DNA of 64,000 nt. Origin: Cerrena zonata. Lineage: Eukaryota > Basidiomycota > Agaricomycetes > Polyporales > Cerrenaceae. Under the pieces are notes generated by a model. It searched no databases, was not told the DNA's origin, and saw only the letters and a list, made by a program, of their open reading frames with translations. The stretch spans positions 1 to 64,000 of the forward strand of contig JASBNA010000071.1 of assembly GCA_038087015.1 (NCBI GenBank), given 5' to 3'. The position numbers and the translations under genes are program-made. Positions 44,978 to 59,200 of the stretch are shown here, piece by piece. Position 1 is the stretch's first letter. Each line of letters starts with the position of its first letter.

Positions 44978-47077
44978 ATGGACTCTGTTCCCTTCTTCGC
45001 CGTTTTCCTTTGCGCCTTCATCCTTCTCAAATGGCTGAAGCAAACTAGTAAATCAACTTTACCTCTCCCTCCCGGACCCAAAGGCTATCCAATTATTGGA
45101 AATCTCCTTCAGATGCCTTCCACAACACCGTGGAAGACGTTCAGAGAATGGTCGAAGCTCTATGGTTGGTCTCGGATCGTTCATCCTACTCTTGTTGATC
45201 CACCTATGTACATAAATAGGCGATGTGATGTTTCTTGACTTGCCCAACCAGCCAACTATTGTTCTAAACTCTACGGAGGCTGCCTTCGATCTGCTAGAGA
45301 AGCGCTCCGACATTTATTCCGACAGGCCTGTCTCAAGAATGCACCAATTGTAAGTGTTTTTGTGTCGTCTGAAAACCATGCGTTCACTAATAACCATAGG
45401 GTTTTCTGGGATTGGAACCCAGGATTCCTTCGCTATTCACAACACTGGCGCAATCATCGTCGAGAATTCCACCAATTCTTCAATCAACACGAAGTGGCAA
45501 AGTATCAACCAATCCAGCTTCGGGAATGTCGTGCTTTCCTTCGACGTGCTTTACATTCACCTAATATCCTAGACCAGCATGTTCGGCAGTAAGCAGGCCC
45601 AACCCCGCTGGTACCACAATACTGATTTTTATACAGTATATTCACTGCCATAATCATGAAGATAACCTACGACATGGATATTACGGAGATGGACAGTGGA
45701 CATGTACTTTTGGCCCAGGAAGCTAATTTGGGTCTCAGCATTGTCACCATGCCAGGTATATACTGGGTAGATCATTTCCCATTTCTCAAGCATCTCCCCA
45801 AGTGGCTACCCGGTCTTCAATTCAAGAAGATTGCAGAATATTATAGACCCATCGTCGAGAAAATGCGTAGTCAACCGTTCGACGAGGTCTTGCAAGCCAT
45901 GGTACGTCATGACGTAGTGGATATTCCGGTTTGGTATAACCTCATGCTCAACAGAGAGAAGGGAAGGCTACCAGCTCTCTTACGTCTAAAATGATAAATC
46001 GTCTACAACAGAGGTCGGGTACAACAAACCTCAATCCTATAGATGATGAATTAGCTCGGAATGTTACAGGCGTAGCTTACTCGGGTGAGCACGATCATTT
46101 TCTCTCGTACCAGTCAAACGTTGGCTCATTCGTAACTCTCCATATACCATTCGTTGTAGCTGCTGCCGATACCGTGAGTACAGGTTGTTGTCTTGACTCT
46201 CATGCGCATACTCATGACAGAGTTAGACAACCTCCGCCACCCAATCATTCTTGATCGCGATGTCTCTTTATCCTGGCGTTCAGCGTAAAGCACAAGAAGA
46301 ACTCGATCGCGTTATTGGTCCCAACAGGCTCCCAGAGTTCAGTGACTACGATGATCTAGTGTATATACAGGCTATTGCACTAGAGGCACTGCGCTGGATG
46401 GTTGTACTTCCGCTCAGTGTTTCCCACTGCGTAATTCGCGACGACACCTACAGAGGATTTCTAATCCCCAAGGGTACCACAGTCATCGCCGTAAGTAATA
46501 CTCCGTTAACCGCTTATTCTTCACATTGATCGTTTTACATTTTCTCAGAACGCTTGGTCTGTTATCAACTCGTACTTTCCATAATGACGCTCAGGGTTTT
46601 TTCAGGGCGATGCTACATGACCCTAAAGAATATCCGGAGCCGACATGCTTTAGGCCAGAAAGGTATCTGAAGGATGGAAAGCTGAACCCTGCTGTTCGCA
46701 GTCCAAACACCCTAGCATTTGGCTTCGGACGGAGGTCTGTTTCCTACTCGATTTTTAAACAATACAAATTTATGTTCACTTCTATGTGCTAGGATATGTC
46801 CCGGTCGTTATCTAAGCTCAGGATCGTTATTCATGACTATCGCCTCAATTTTGCATACTTTTGATATCCATGAAATCCCTGACGACAATGGGAAAGCATT
46901 CGACCCTTTCTCTTCGGTAGTAACAGGCCTAATCTCGTATGTGTAACGTTCAGGTGCATTATTCCCCTTTTTGGGCTCCTAACGCACAGACTATCACACA
47001 GAACTCCAGATCATATACCATGCAAACTAATCCCCCGTTCGGATGTCAAAAAACATTTGATCGATAACTCCATTTGA
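44978..47077 (+). CDS. Cytochrome P450 monooxygenase 3 (microsomal)
   Basis: The anchor (MDSVPFFAVFLCAFILLKW) and hinge LPLPPGPKGYPIIGN are followed by C-helix WRNHR. An intact I-helix AAADTT is split over a mini-exon (46160-46173). ExxR is EALR, the PERF-type motif FRPERY, and the haem loop FGFGRR / ICPGRYLS carries the Cys near 46799. All splice sites seen are GT-AG. The last intron near 46940-46993 leads to a tail with IPCKLIPRSD and stop TGA at 47075-47077. It is closest in the window to P450 gene 1 by hinge, I-helix and tail (CKxxPRSD). An ER haem-thiolate monooxygenase is expected; the substrate is unknown. It lies tandem to the damaged copy, 733 bases downstream. Confidence 0.9.
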
Positions 47078-47832
47078 CTGGATAGAGGAACCTGATCCAT
47101 TGGATTATATCGCTTGTATGATGTATACACGATGAGCTTTAAATATTATTTCTTCGAGAAGCAATCCGTCGTTGCAAAGTAACTGACTTCGATGACTGCT
47201 AAACGCAATGTCTTATACCACCAATTTGTGTCATAGTAGGCCCGCGAAGTTGGTGCACTTCTCGTGTTAACAAAGCGGGATCCTGGTCGAAGAGCAGCGA
47301 GACACTTATGGAACTGGGAATCTGGCGGTAAGTGTGATACATTATTGTGTGTGTGTACAAGCCCCTGACTAGTACATCTATGGGCCCTGGTGTTGATACG
47401 TCTTTGCTCCTTCGAATTTTTCTGATAAACGACCGTGTAGCGTCCCCACAACTATCCCCTCGCCGAGCGCTTGAGGCTTGAATGACCGACATCCTTGGTA
47501 CAAACGTATCAGGTAGGTGATTTGAGCTTTAGGTGCAGTACCGATTCCCGACGGCTCGCGAAATCATTCGCTGGTACGTACCGGACTCGAAGTGGGTCAA
47601 TTTGTTCCCATTTGAATGATCCAGCGGTCGAATTCGTCCAAATATGACCTTTCTCCGATCCCTATCGCGGACTCGAGTACACGCCTCTATCAGAAATATT
47701 CGGCTGGGGCAATGTTTGTTTTTCCATATTCGAAAGAACTTACGCATGTTTCTTCAACGTTCGGCAGGGTGGTACCTGCGTAATATAAGAGTAAACTTTG
47801 TAGCATAGGAAACTGCACCAACTCAACAGGCT
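47078..47832. other. Intergenic
   Basis: Minus-strand ORFs at 47146-47492 overlap in two frames and have no recognisable motif. No supported gene. Confidence 0.35.
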
Positions 47833-49226
47833 ATGAGCTTCAGAGACAAGTTTCCACCTCTCGACCCGGAAATCGCCACAGCCCTCTCCACCTGGTCTCC
47901 TCCGGATCCCCCTCCAACCGTCGAGCAAATTCGAGCTGGCGGCGCTGCCTACTCTGCGGCAGTAATAGAATGGCAAAAGGAAAAGCTTCCTGCAGGTATG
48001 TGTTGTAGTACAACGTTCAGCGTTCTATTAGCTCTGAATACATCTTAACTAGATGACGAATACAGAGTTGAGGATTGCATGATCCCCGTCGATGGTGGGG
48101 AGAACCTGGTCCGCTGTCTGATTCCTGTACAAAGTGATGGGGATCCGACGCAGACGTTTCCTTTGATGGTGTGGATTCACGGCGGAGGTATGCTCTATAT
48201 GTCAAACTCTCAACCTACATGATCATAAGCAAGCAACATATCCTTCGCCAGGCTATTGTTTGGGCTCTGTCGAGATTGATGATTTTTTTCTGAGACGTAT
48301 GTGCGTCAAACATCGCGTCGTCATCGCAAACGTAGAATACAGGCAAGTATTCATTGAAAATCAGCTCCCATTATTGAACTAATATCGGACAAATACCAGA
48401 TTGGCACCCGAACATCCGTTCCCAGTTGGTGTCAATGATTCTTATGAAGGCCTGAAATGGGTCAGTTTCTACCGTCGGGTGTTTCCTCATTTCCACCGAC
48501 TGACTCTCTTTCAGGCTGTTCAGAATTCTCATTCTCTTAATGCATCTCCAGTCCTTGGCTTCATTGTGGGGGGATGCTCTGCAGGTGCAAACTACACTGC
48601 TTCAATTGCACTTCGTGCACGAGATGACCCATTCTTCTTGGAAAATCCGCTCACTGGACAATTGCTGCAAATACCTCAGGTAGTTCATCCGAATGCGGAT
48701 GTCCCTGAGAGGTATGTCCACTTATCTTTACCTTTTTCCCCGCCGCATATTGAATACAAAACAACAGGTACAAATCCGTGTTCGTATCGATGTCGGAAAA
48801 TGCTTATGCCCCCCTATTGGGCCAAGAAGATATGCTTCGTTTCGATGGTAAGTGTTAGATTTCGTTAACATAGCAAATTTTGAACATCATGAAAAGCCAC
48901 GTTGAATGTTGACCCAAATGACCCTCGATTCTCTGTATTGCTTGCACCAAACCATGAAGATTTACCAAGGACATATCTGCAAGTGGCTGGTGCAGATCCG
49001 GTACGTGATGAAGGCTTGCTGTACGAGAGGGTCTTGAAGGATGCAGGTATTGAAACGAAACTTGACTTGTAAGTCTTCATCTTCTGTTTCTAAAAGTATG
49101 GATTTGACCTTGACAATTAGTTACCCCGGAATTCCCCATGGCACACATTACGTTTTACCTAGGGTAAAGTTATCTCAGAAATTCTACCAAGATTTTGAGG
49201 ACGGTATCGGGTGGTTGCTGAAATGA
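47833..49226 (+). CDS. Alpha/beta hydrolase (HSL/arylesterase-like)
   Basis: The start MSFRDKFPPLDPEIATAL is followed by about six introns. MVWIHGGG ends an exon near 48188 and supplies the oxyanion-hole HGGG of the hormone-sensitive-lipase family. The nucleophile motif is GGCSAGANYTA (about 48571-48603), with the Ser in GCSAG instead of the usual GDSAG. The acid is likely in VAGADPVRDEG and the catalytic His in YPGIPHGTHYVLP near the end. LAPEHPFPVGVNDSYEGLKW is the conserved LAPEHxxPA-type block. At about 350 residues without signal peptide it is probably a cytosolic ester or lactone hydrolase. It lies 755 bases after P450 gene 3 in the same direction, so a joint pathway is possible (inference). 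Confidence 0.88.
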
Positions 49227-49856
49227 GCACCTCATATACATATAATATAGAATGTACGATCATCTACCCGAACCATCTTCTGACTTTTTCAAGGGCTGTA
49301 GCTCAAATCGATAAACATTGTTGCATTTAACTTTCATTAGAAGTAGTAAGTCTCAGATCCAACAGCGAAATAGCAACGATATCTGAGATCAACTACGTTA
49401 ATCATTGATCCAGATCGTAGTCATGTAGCCAATCTATTCACTAGCTCGAAAAATGCCCCCAAACATGTTCCATGCGCCAACTTCTTAGTGTAATAGCTGT
49501 GCCCGCCAATATTTTGGAAGTGCAGTATATCTTATACAACTTGAACACTCAAGTACTCATCGATCATCTCCGAACATGATTCCGCAGATGCCTTTTCTGT
49601 AATCGATTGCCTTACATAATTGCCTTCTTATCAATTGATTGCATCCTGTTGTGTCTTTTCGTCGATGCTTAACGAAGACTCGGATCAGTTGCCTCTTCCA
49701 AAACGTTGTACTGTATCGTTTTAGTTTGAAAACCAACAATGTACTCACATGTTGCTTTTTTTCACATCGTTTATTTAGCAATGCAGTACACCGACTCCAA
49801 GAGCGTCATCAGTAACGTCATAACATTCTGTCAGATACTATTGAACGTTCACAATA
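49227..49856. other. Intergenic
   Basis: I see no supported gene, RNA or repeat. Confidence 0.4.
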
Positions 49857-51713
49857 ATGGATAGAATAATGCTCAGGTGGGTAGACCCAGTCCAAAAGGT
49901 CCTCAATATCGGATAATCGTTTTTATACAGCTCAGAGTTGGAGGAAGAGTTCTTACATGATGTTCCTGCTAACGTGAATGTAGATGACATACCTCTCCTG
50001 CTTGAGCATAACGCAAAGGTCATTCGCGAGCTTGAAGCAAGCATCGCGAAACATCAACGCGCTATTGCTTTCCTCAACGGGCGTAGTAACGTCTTACTTA
50101 GCAAGATCAACAATCTCCTACCTGTCGAGATACTCATTGACATATTTATGCACCTTGTTGTGAGCTGGTTTGACTCATGCAGTCCTGATCACGAGCGTGT
50201 CCATTATATATGGACCACGGTATGCTATGTTTGCCGATACTGGAGAGAAGTGGCCTATTCATCTCCTCGACTCTTCTCCTATATCGCGATCAGGCCCTTC
50301 GAAAATGCCAGATACCCATACCTTCAGTCTGAGACTCATTTCGTGGATTGGATCCGGTTATCCAAAGACATTCCGCTCCACTTTTACATCTCTAGCAGGT
50401 CTCCAGATCGACTGGAGCGTATCTACTTATGGAAACTACTCCTTCCTCACCTTCATCGCGCTAAATCACTTTTCCTTTACTCTCCGCCACCGATCACGAT
50501 AAAGCCTTGGCCACCCTCTCCCTTTCTGACGTCAGTAACATTGGACACCGAAAACCTAAGAGAGGACCTCGGCGGATGGGTCGTTGAAGTTCTCCGTGGT
50601 GCCCCGAACCTACAATCATTTGACTGTTCGACCTTATCCTTGCTCCAAGCAAACGACTGGCTGTGGATGGAGTATCCACTTGCACCTACGCTAACAAAAC
50701 TTCGAATTACCCATACGGCTCCATATATCTCATCCGGATCCTTGGACGACTTACTTATCACTCTCAACAACCTACCTCGCTTGCGCGAGCTCGATCTCAG
50801 CCTACTTTCCCCTGGCGACTACCCGCCCATGGATTCTACTATGACACAGAACTCGCTACGCCATATCCCTCGATTGAGGTTAAATGGTCATTGGCAGCCG
50901 GTCTTTGGCCTTCTCGACAGAGTCCCCTCTGTTGACAATATCTCAGTCGAGATCACCAAGTCACAACAGAATCGGGACGCAGAGAAAGTACGCTCTCTGC
51001 CACGCATATTAGTATCCAAATTGTCAAAAGAAACAGCCCCATACCCTACCATCAGGCTGAGCACCCTCAGAAGTTCGCCGCTCCATTATCACCATAATGA
51101 CTGGAGGTTTATGTTGGAGGGCTGGTCATTACATGAAGCATCCGACTATCTCACATCCCTCAAGGATACTGAGCCACATTTTCGGATGTCTTTTTTCCTT
51201 GACGAGGTTGTCTCAGACATGGGGGACCGATGCGCGACGATCAGATCCATGTTAGACAATCTTCAGCAGCTCATATCTCAAGCAGGGACATTGCTTATTG
51301 TTACTGACATCACCGACGATCTCAGCCAAGCCCTCATTCCACTATGGCTTACGGTACTGTCCTGCCTACAAACTGCCCATAGTATCCACGTAACCTTTGC
51401 AATCACAAAACGATACAGCCCTGAAGACATCCGAAATATCACTCCTCGGCTTGATACATTTGTTTCCGAAGCTGGTGGTGGATCTGATTGGTTACCCCAT
51501 TTGCGAAGGCTACGCGTTAGTGTTCAGAACGATGGTGGATCTGGATGGTTCGTACCACAGATGTTACCCTCGTTCAGACAAGCTTTGTATTCGAGATGGG
51601 AGCGTGAGAGAGGAATTGATATCTTGATGGTAGATGAAGATGTAGTGGATGCTGGTATTGATGTCTCGATGTCGGACATTGCGGAGGTTGTAGGGGAATT
51701 GCGGGTGGTGTAA
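49857..51713 (+). CDS. F-box protein, 600 residues
   Basis: A 20-base first exon (49857-49876) is joined over a 54-base GTGGGT...TACAG intron to a single long exon at 49931-51713, giving 600 codons plus TAA. The layout is the common Agaricomycete type. An N-terminal coiled coil (VIRELEASIAKHQRAIAFL) precedes an F-box (INNLLPVEILIDIFMHLV, then VCRYWREVAYSSPRLFSYI, about residues 60-115). The C-terminal half is LRR-like and variable (LRELDLSLL, LRHIPRLRLNG). Expected role is a Skp1-binding SCF adaptor. It differs from the two minus-strand F-box genes at 9.7-13.1 kb, which lack the coiled coil. The initiator is inferred from phase; a downstream start is possible. Confidence 0.85.
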
Positions 51714-51895
51714 TGACGACCTCACTAGGAATCTCAATTTTACGTTCGCACTCAGTTAGTATGATTATACTATTACATAACAAGAAAAAGGCATTTGAAT
51801 ACAAGCTAACGATACGGCAGTTGCTTCGGGATAATGTGATACAGGAGATGTTAAAAACTTACACCTCTCGGGGGTCTTTCTATCAATACACTGCT

Positions 51896-54800
51896 TTACC
51901 ATCGCCGATCGTAGTTATAGCCTTGTCCAGGTGGAGGACCTGGAGGAGGTGCATATGATCCCGGATCAGGGAATCCGGGTGGTGGACCTGGAGGAGGAGC
52001 GTATCCATCTCCGTAATTGGCGGGCTCAGGGAAGCCAGCTGGTGCCCCGTACGATGGTGCATAACCGTCATGGGGAGTAGCGCCGGGGAATGAGGATGGT
52101 GGTCCAGGAGGAGGAAGGTACGAAGCTTCTGCCTGTGGCTGCTCCCACGATCTGCGTCGTTCCGTTTCGTATCTCTCCCCAGGATAGCCTGCTGCAGAAG
52201 GAGAGACATCTCTTCGAGGTCCAGAGAATTGATTGAACTGATTGAGTAAGGATTGCGCTTGTCCCATTCCAGGGAATGAGCTTCCTCCGCTTGGTTTACC
52301 TCCGCTTCCGGGGCTGAGCTTTCCGAGGAACGAAGAAGCATTGGATACCACTGGTACTTGACTCAGATATCCCTGTAAGTCATGTTGTGCTTGATGGCCA
52401 GCATTCTCAGCGTAGTTATACTCGTTAGCTGGTGGTCCACCTTGACCCGGGAGACGAGTATTCTTGTGTTCTCGTACAGCTTCTTTGGTAAGACGACGCA
52501 ATGTATCATGCTGCTGTGAACCAAGGCCTTGTACCCATTTTTGCATGTATTCCATCATTTCGCGTTGGATCGCCGAGCCGCGATCATGGAAGTCGGGGTG
52601 GAAGCTTAAGGAATCGGATCAAATTATGGGGTGAAATTGAGTAAAGTGAAGTCTTACAGGCATTGAAGTATATCTTCTGTGATTGCATGTACGTTCATGG
52701 ATTGATCATCCCATGCTTTGACAATGAGTTGGACCGCGTGCGTGAGGATGATCTTCCCTAGGTTCCCGGCAGGCTCGTTCAAAATGAGGTTCTGTTGATC
52801 ATTAGAACGATCAGATCGGGATAAAAGAGTTGGTCACGTACGAAATGATCTTTACTAAGGAAAGAGTGGGTAGGATCAGACTGAAAATCAGAGTAAGAAT
52901 GCTGTTGAATTTTTCATTGAAAAGAAGTCATTACCGCTCTCGGATCATTGAAAACCTAACAGGTTTAAGAACTCATTACTTTTAGCATTCTCAAGAGTAT
53001 AAATGTCACAAACCTCGTATTGATCGTGAGAATTAATAACCTCGCCTGAAGCAGCCATGAGTCCGCTGGTAGCCGACTTCATGATCGGTTTGAGGAACGG
53101 CTGTAGAAGATGCGTAGTGTCAATTAGGATCAACACTGCGATTACACAATCCTACCTCAAGTGTGGTGAACACAAAGACTGTAATAACGCAACGGGTCAA
53201 CGTTTGTAGCACAATATACTATAACACCAACATACCGGAGATCGAATCCATGAGCTTCTCAATGAGTGCTCCGAGACCTGGGATCCTCTCTGCATAATAT
53301 GAGTAAGAAAAGTGTCGAGTTACGCAGAATGAGAGGTAAAGGTACCAATCGTCTTTTCGATCTTCTTGACCACTAGTCATATCATTAGCATTTCACACTG
53401 GTTCAAAAGCCATCGTAGGTGACGCACCAGAATCCCGGAACGTGAGAACCTGCCATAGAACTGCATGCAACTCCTGAGGACTCATATCTTCGGGTCGTTT
53501 ACCTCCTTGCGATGGCTCAGCCCTAATACGCTCAATACTCTCCATCTCACGCTGCATTTCACGATCATCACTGCCGCCTGGCAGCTTAAAAAGTAGATCT
53601 CTGAGATTGGAAATACCATCCGATCCTCCACTGCGAGATGTACCACCAGATTTAGCTCGCGCTTTGTCAAGTTCGGCATTGAGATCAGTGACGGATGCCT
53701 AGTAGTGTAGAGAAAAGTCAAATTCAGTTTGCAAGAAAAGGAATATGGGGGACGTACTTGACTCTATGGTAATGGGCCCAGGTGAGATGTCGTTTAATGA
53801 GCATCACCAAAGAACAGTGAGATACTCACGATATGATCAGTAGCCTCTGTATATTCTATTAGCCATAGTTGTAACAAAAAGGCGACTAAACTCACCTCCT
53901 AGTAAACTGTGGATGAAATCGCTAGAACCGAATGTGCCTGTTACCAGACAAAGTAAGCCTAGTACCAAAAGAAGTCTTCTAAGCCTCGTACCCGTTACAA
54001 GAGGTGCGACCCATGCCCCATTTCGGGATTGGATGCGTACTTGGTCCCCAACTTGAACGAAAATATCTCGGTACCCTAAATTGACCAACGCTAGTTCACA
54101 AAAGTTGGAGTGTGCAGGGAAGTCTTCCAATGTATGCATCTTTAGAGTGAGTTGAGACGGGGATATGTAATAGAATGTATTGATAATAGCCTACAGCCTG
54201 TCCAAGTAGACGATACGCTTCGTATTCGTCCTCTTTTCGACCATGAGCACGGTGCTGCCTGCCTAGGTGAATACACCGCTCAAGGGTTCGGCGAACGAGA
54301 GCTTTCGACGTGTCCCAAGAGCCGTTTTCTAACGACGAAGTTGAATATGAATGGAAAGTTTCATTAGCAGATAGAGTTTTACCATTGGCAATGTAGTTCT
54401 TCATTCCCGTATAAGGATCGATTTCCAATTCGCGAGGCTGCGTAAAAAGACGTTATATTTGACTGCGGATTTAACAATTGCACCACACTTACATCGACTG
54501 GTCCGCGAAGCTTCGGGTGATACTTTCTTGCATCATCTGGGTATCCCTTGGGGTTATCGATATGTTCTGTCTGTGAAAGCCTATTTAGATGTACTCGTGA
54601 AAGGGGGAGGGGGATCATACCGGTAAGTAAACACCGAGACGTTCCTCAGTAACCTCAAACTCATGAGTCGCGTAGCCGTGTGCCTACGACATTTTAGCCT
54701 AAGCGGTACACGATGTTATTACTACTATGGACGTACCAAAAAGCCTAAGGCCATGCAAAGATTAATAATGGTCTTTGTGACGTTAGGTCTTATACGATAT

Positions 54801-55375
54801 CGAATTTGATATGATAGCATACCTGGATCTCTAGTTTCTGTAGCCCAGCGACGTCTACGGCCTAAATAGCACAGTTCGATTCATCTGGAGACGTAATACC
54901 TATAACGGACGAACCTGACTATAGTCACGCAACCAGTTCCTGCAATAAGAGTTAGATTTATTAAAATATTACAGACTGTCAATATTCACCCAAAGTATAC
55001 ACGCTTGACGTCGAGCCCTCCGAATTTAGAGCCCCCTTTTCCGATCAGTGCTCCGAGGGCGAAGCCGCCTGCTTTCTTAGCAAGATCGCCTAAAGTGTCT
55101 TCCTACGGATATTAGAGATAGAGGTAAACAACAGTCGGTTGTGGGAGTATTAACGGCCTACAATGTCTCCATGTCTGAATGCTCTTCCTTCCAAATAGGC
55201 GAAACTTTCAGAGATTGTAAGTAATCAACATTCCATCTATTTAAGTTTCATCCAAGTCAGAATATTACCTTGGGATATTTCCTGCGCCAAATGCATAAAC
55301 ACCGTTCCCAGAGATGCAAAATAGCAGTACAAATAGGACTAATAACAGCATATATGAGTTCATGTTGAGGGACAT
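51896..55375 (-). CDS. Het-C family protein
   Basis: The start MSLNMNSYMLLLVLFVLLF is a signal peptide. The mature part opens with AFGAGNIPR, the hallmark start of Het-C proteins. Many 45-70 base introns follow. Conserved blocks are FGNWLRDYSQAVDV, GFLAHGYATHEFEVT, PKGYPDDARKYHPKLRGPVD, YIANENGSW, HLGRQHRAHGRK and LEDFPAHSNFCELAL. The last exon region (52558-51896) has MQKWVQGLGSQQHDTLRR and a Pro/Gly-rich tail with APPPGPPPG repeats. The founding member controls heterokaryon incompatibility in Neurospora. In basidiomycetes the gene is widespread and its role is not established. It is divergent to the Bre4-like transporter gene, with about 900 bases between. Confidence 0.92.
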
Positions 55376-56283
55376 GGTGGTAAGACGCGAAAATGTCTTG
55401 CCAGAAAATCCCAACAAGGGTTGCATTCCAATCGCGGGAAATAATGACGTCATTAGCGCTAAGCATGAAGCAAAGGCCGTATATAGAAATGTCTTCGGAG
55501 GGCTTAAGCAACACGAACAAATACCATATAATCTTCAAACTCGGATCCTCAATATACAATCCTTTACAGTTATGTGTATATAGTCTTTAGACTATGCAAA
55601 TACTTTCAGGCGACATGAGTCATAAGCTCTGAGTCAACAAGGTCCTTTACTCATGGTCGTTTGTCATTCATGATTGACAGACGGGCTTAAAGACTGTCGA
55701 GAGCTGAACGAGCAATTTTCCTTTTTTATACCGCGGCAAAAGCTAACGACTATGGTTGAGGTTGAGATACATCTAGGTACATACTACACGGTCGTTCAGA
55801 CACGACCGTCTGAGACCGACATTAACGCAGAATGGTAAGTGCCTTCAGATCCCCGGATCCCGATGCTAGAGCCTGGCACTAGCAGCGGACGTACTGATGC
55901 TCCGGTTGCAGTGCTAGGGTATAGCTCATTCCTCCCGGCTATTCAAAACTATTCAATCAACATGCTTTCCATACAAGCGCGTCGAATCAAGTCAAATCGT
56001 TGATCATTGACCTATAAGGTGAATATTGAGTAGAAGGCTTGGTTTGGATGCGACTTGAAGATATCATGGGGAAAACTGGCAATATACTTAGCTCAGGGTT
56101 ACCGTTCTCCAGCATCCGACACTGTGACATCCATCAATTTCTCGGCGGGGAAAATATAAAGTTTGTCCTTGAGCATACGTAAACACCAATATGTAATCTT
56201 GATCCAGCGTCACGCCGCTTTGCCCGCCGTAGATCCACATATATTCAACGTTTAAATGAACGCTCTGTACTCTTCCGTTACCC
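55376..56283. other. Divergent promoter region
   Basis: This lies between Het-C (minus) and the Bre4-like gene (plus). It includes small ORFs without support and a TATA-like string near 55723-55730 (TTTTTTATACC). No gene is called. Confidence 0.4.
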
Positions 56284-59200
56284 ATGGCGTCCACCAAGGA
56301 GAGTTCATCAGCTGGTAAAGAGACTCTATCCGGTGAAAAAAGGAAAGATATAGAGTCATCTACACCACAGCCTACAGGGGATGACGTTGGACAGGGGCCA
56401 ACCGACCCTTCCTCAACTCAGAAATTTCTAGACAAGCTACCTACATGGATCTCAACCAACTTGAAGTCCAAAAAATCACTCAAACTATGGATTAGGTGCT
56501 GGGTTGCATCTTGGGCAGCTTTCGTGATATTGTTGCCCAACAAGTCACTCAGCGTACTCGGAAACGCGTACATTTCTTTCCTACCTCTTTTGAAACCCAC
56601 TTTCTAATAGTTTCCATACACTTCAGTGCATTCTTTGCGTTATTGGCGAGCTTGATGCTTCCGCCAAACTTGCCGGTGCAGTTATTCATCTTTGTAAGAC
56701 GTCTTCTCCTTCGTGAAGCAGCACACTCACCGCCCTATCCATAAGATGGCCATGGTCATTGTCCTCGGTTTGTGTGTAGGTTGGGCCATCGCTGCAGCTG
56801 GTATGGCAGCTGCTTTAGCTGCTCGTGACCAAGTTGCATTACAGCAAAGTTTACAACGAGAACAACAAAGGTAATTACATGTCATTACGACCATATTTTG
56901 TATTCCTAATCGTTTACATAGTGTGGCCGGTCTGTCAAATCCTGAGGCTCTGTTTCAAGCCGATATCTTCCAAGGGAACTTCCTAGACACAAGGTTAGCA
57001 TGAAGTTGCTTGGTCTGTTCTGTAAAAGAACTTACCTCTGACAATAGATCGACCGTTGTATATGGTGTATTTCTAGGATTTGGTGTCTTCATCTTTGCCC
57101 TTATTCGAGCCTATGCCCCCAAACTCACACTGATGAGCATCTTCGGTACCATTGCCATCGACATATACTGCGTAGGCTATTCTCTTCACGTAACAGCCAA
57201 CACCATCTCACTCTCATTTTCACGCAGAGCTATGGCCCACTCTTCCCATTCGCACAATATACCCTCCTTAACTCTTTCTTGATCTCCATGTCATGCTACG
57301 TCGCAATCGGTGTCATTGTCACCATCTTCATATTCCCCGAGACTATGAACCACGCGTTGCTTACGTCTACTAGTGACCTCCTTGGTCAAATCAACACATT
57401 CATCGAGCTACAAAATACAGTACTCGAATCACGACCCGAAGACATCGCTCGGGGGAGCCCTATTATCACAAAGTTACTGGGTATCAGATCAGGGATCGTT
57501 GGCAAATACCAACAAAGTGAGTTCCCAGGTTGTGTTGGCATGCATCATGACTTAGTTTCTGTTTAGTGGTCGGTTCTTCCAAATTCGTGACACTCGAATT
57601 CAGCTATGGTCGATGGAACGGTGATGACGTCAAAGGTTTAGAAGAGCCTCTGTTGGGTGTCATCAGCCGCCTCGGTGAGTAACGTTTATGGTCTACATTA
57701 TTATCGCCGATTAACGGGGTAAACAGGCTCTCTGCAGGCATTTTCAGTGCTTCTTAGTCGTTACGGTAGTCGCTCGACTGATGCTTCGACCGAGACCCTT
57801 CCAACAGATGATGGCTCGGATACCGCGGACGAAACCTTCGTCTCAGAGAGTTATCTCGTTCGACAACTGCGAGCCAGACATCAAGCTAATGAAGCTCAAT
57901 ACTCTGTCGGCGTAGCGGATGTGCTACCCCTTATCCAAGAATCGACCAACGACCTGCGGGACGCCTGCTCGAAAGGAATTCAAGCAGCCAAGTTAATCGT
58001 CGACCATGTCAACACCAAAAGATACCACACTACCGATCTCGATAAGGAGGTTGCTGAACTATCTGATGCTACGAATCGACTCAAGAAAGCGATGGAAGAC
58101 TTCAAGGAGACCAAACGTCTGAAAGTGCTGGAGCCTTTCCTACCGATTCTTGAGAAAGCAAAGAGCCACAAGAAGACGGAACCTTTACCTCTGCACAACC
58201 TCTATGTCGCCTATGTCTTTGGATCTAACCTGATGGTTTTGGCCGAAGGCATTGTCAATTTTATGGCTGCCGTGGAAGAGACAGCGAACAAGAGAACACG
58301 AAGTCGGGTCTGGGCCCCGAGTTCATTGCGAGCTCTTGGCAAGGCCATCACATCCCGTGGTGATACTTCTGAACAGGCGTTGGGAGAGGATACTACGGTC
58401 GAGAAAGAAGACGAAGCTCAGCGCGACGAAAAATCATATAGTAAGTACGGGTTTTGCACCATGTACCATCATATCTCACAGTTACTGGCAGAGCTGGATC
58501 CGGACAGCAAAGCTCCCACCAATTTTATGCAACGAATTGCGAACAAGGTCCACAGCTTGTACAGGTGGTGCAAAACGAACGAAGCAATTGTATGTGATTT
58601 TTTCATTGTGCTTTCGTCTACTCATGTGAATATCTAACAGTTCGCCTTCAAATATGTCATCTTGACTATTGCGCTATGGCTACCGTCTGTGTTGAAATCG
58701 AGTGCCCGTAAGCTATCCAACCTCCTCTAACCTTCTCTTGCTCACGGGTATACATGGTATCGTAGATTTCGTTTACGCACAAAAGGGTCTCTGGTATGTC
58801 TATTACCACATATCCACGAAAGCGTTATTAATGAACGGTTTAGGGCATTGATCATGGCACAGACGACTCTCAATCTCTATGCTTCGGATCAAATTTTCAA
58901 GTCTGTCATTTTCTCCTTGCCGCATTGTCCATTGAGTGCAATCGAACTTATGAATCCTTAGCTATGTCACACGTATCCTCGGAACCTTCGTCGGTGCCTT
59001 GCTAGGTCTTCTAAACTGGTATATCGGTACGTTGGATATCTCTGTAGGTTTTTCAGTTTCATTCACGATGGGTTTGATAGGCAATGCGAAGGGTAACGGA
59101 AATCCATATGGGTCGGCGGCCAGTGTTGCAGCTTTCCTTGTTCCGATGATTTTCTTGAGGTTGTACGCTCCTCCCCAATACCTAACCGGTGCTATCCTCA

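Noticed and set aside
47146..47492. Overlapping minus-strand ORFs as a gene
   Set aside because: Two frames are open in parallel, there is no motif, and no introns or neighbours support either.
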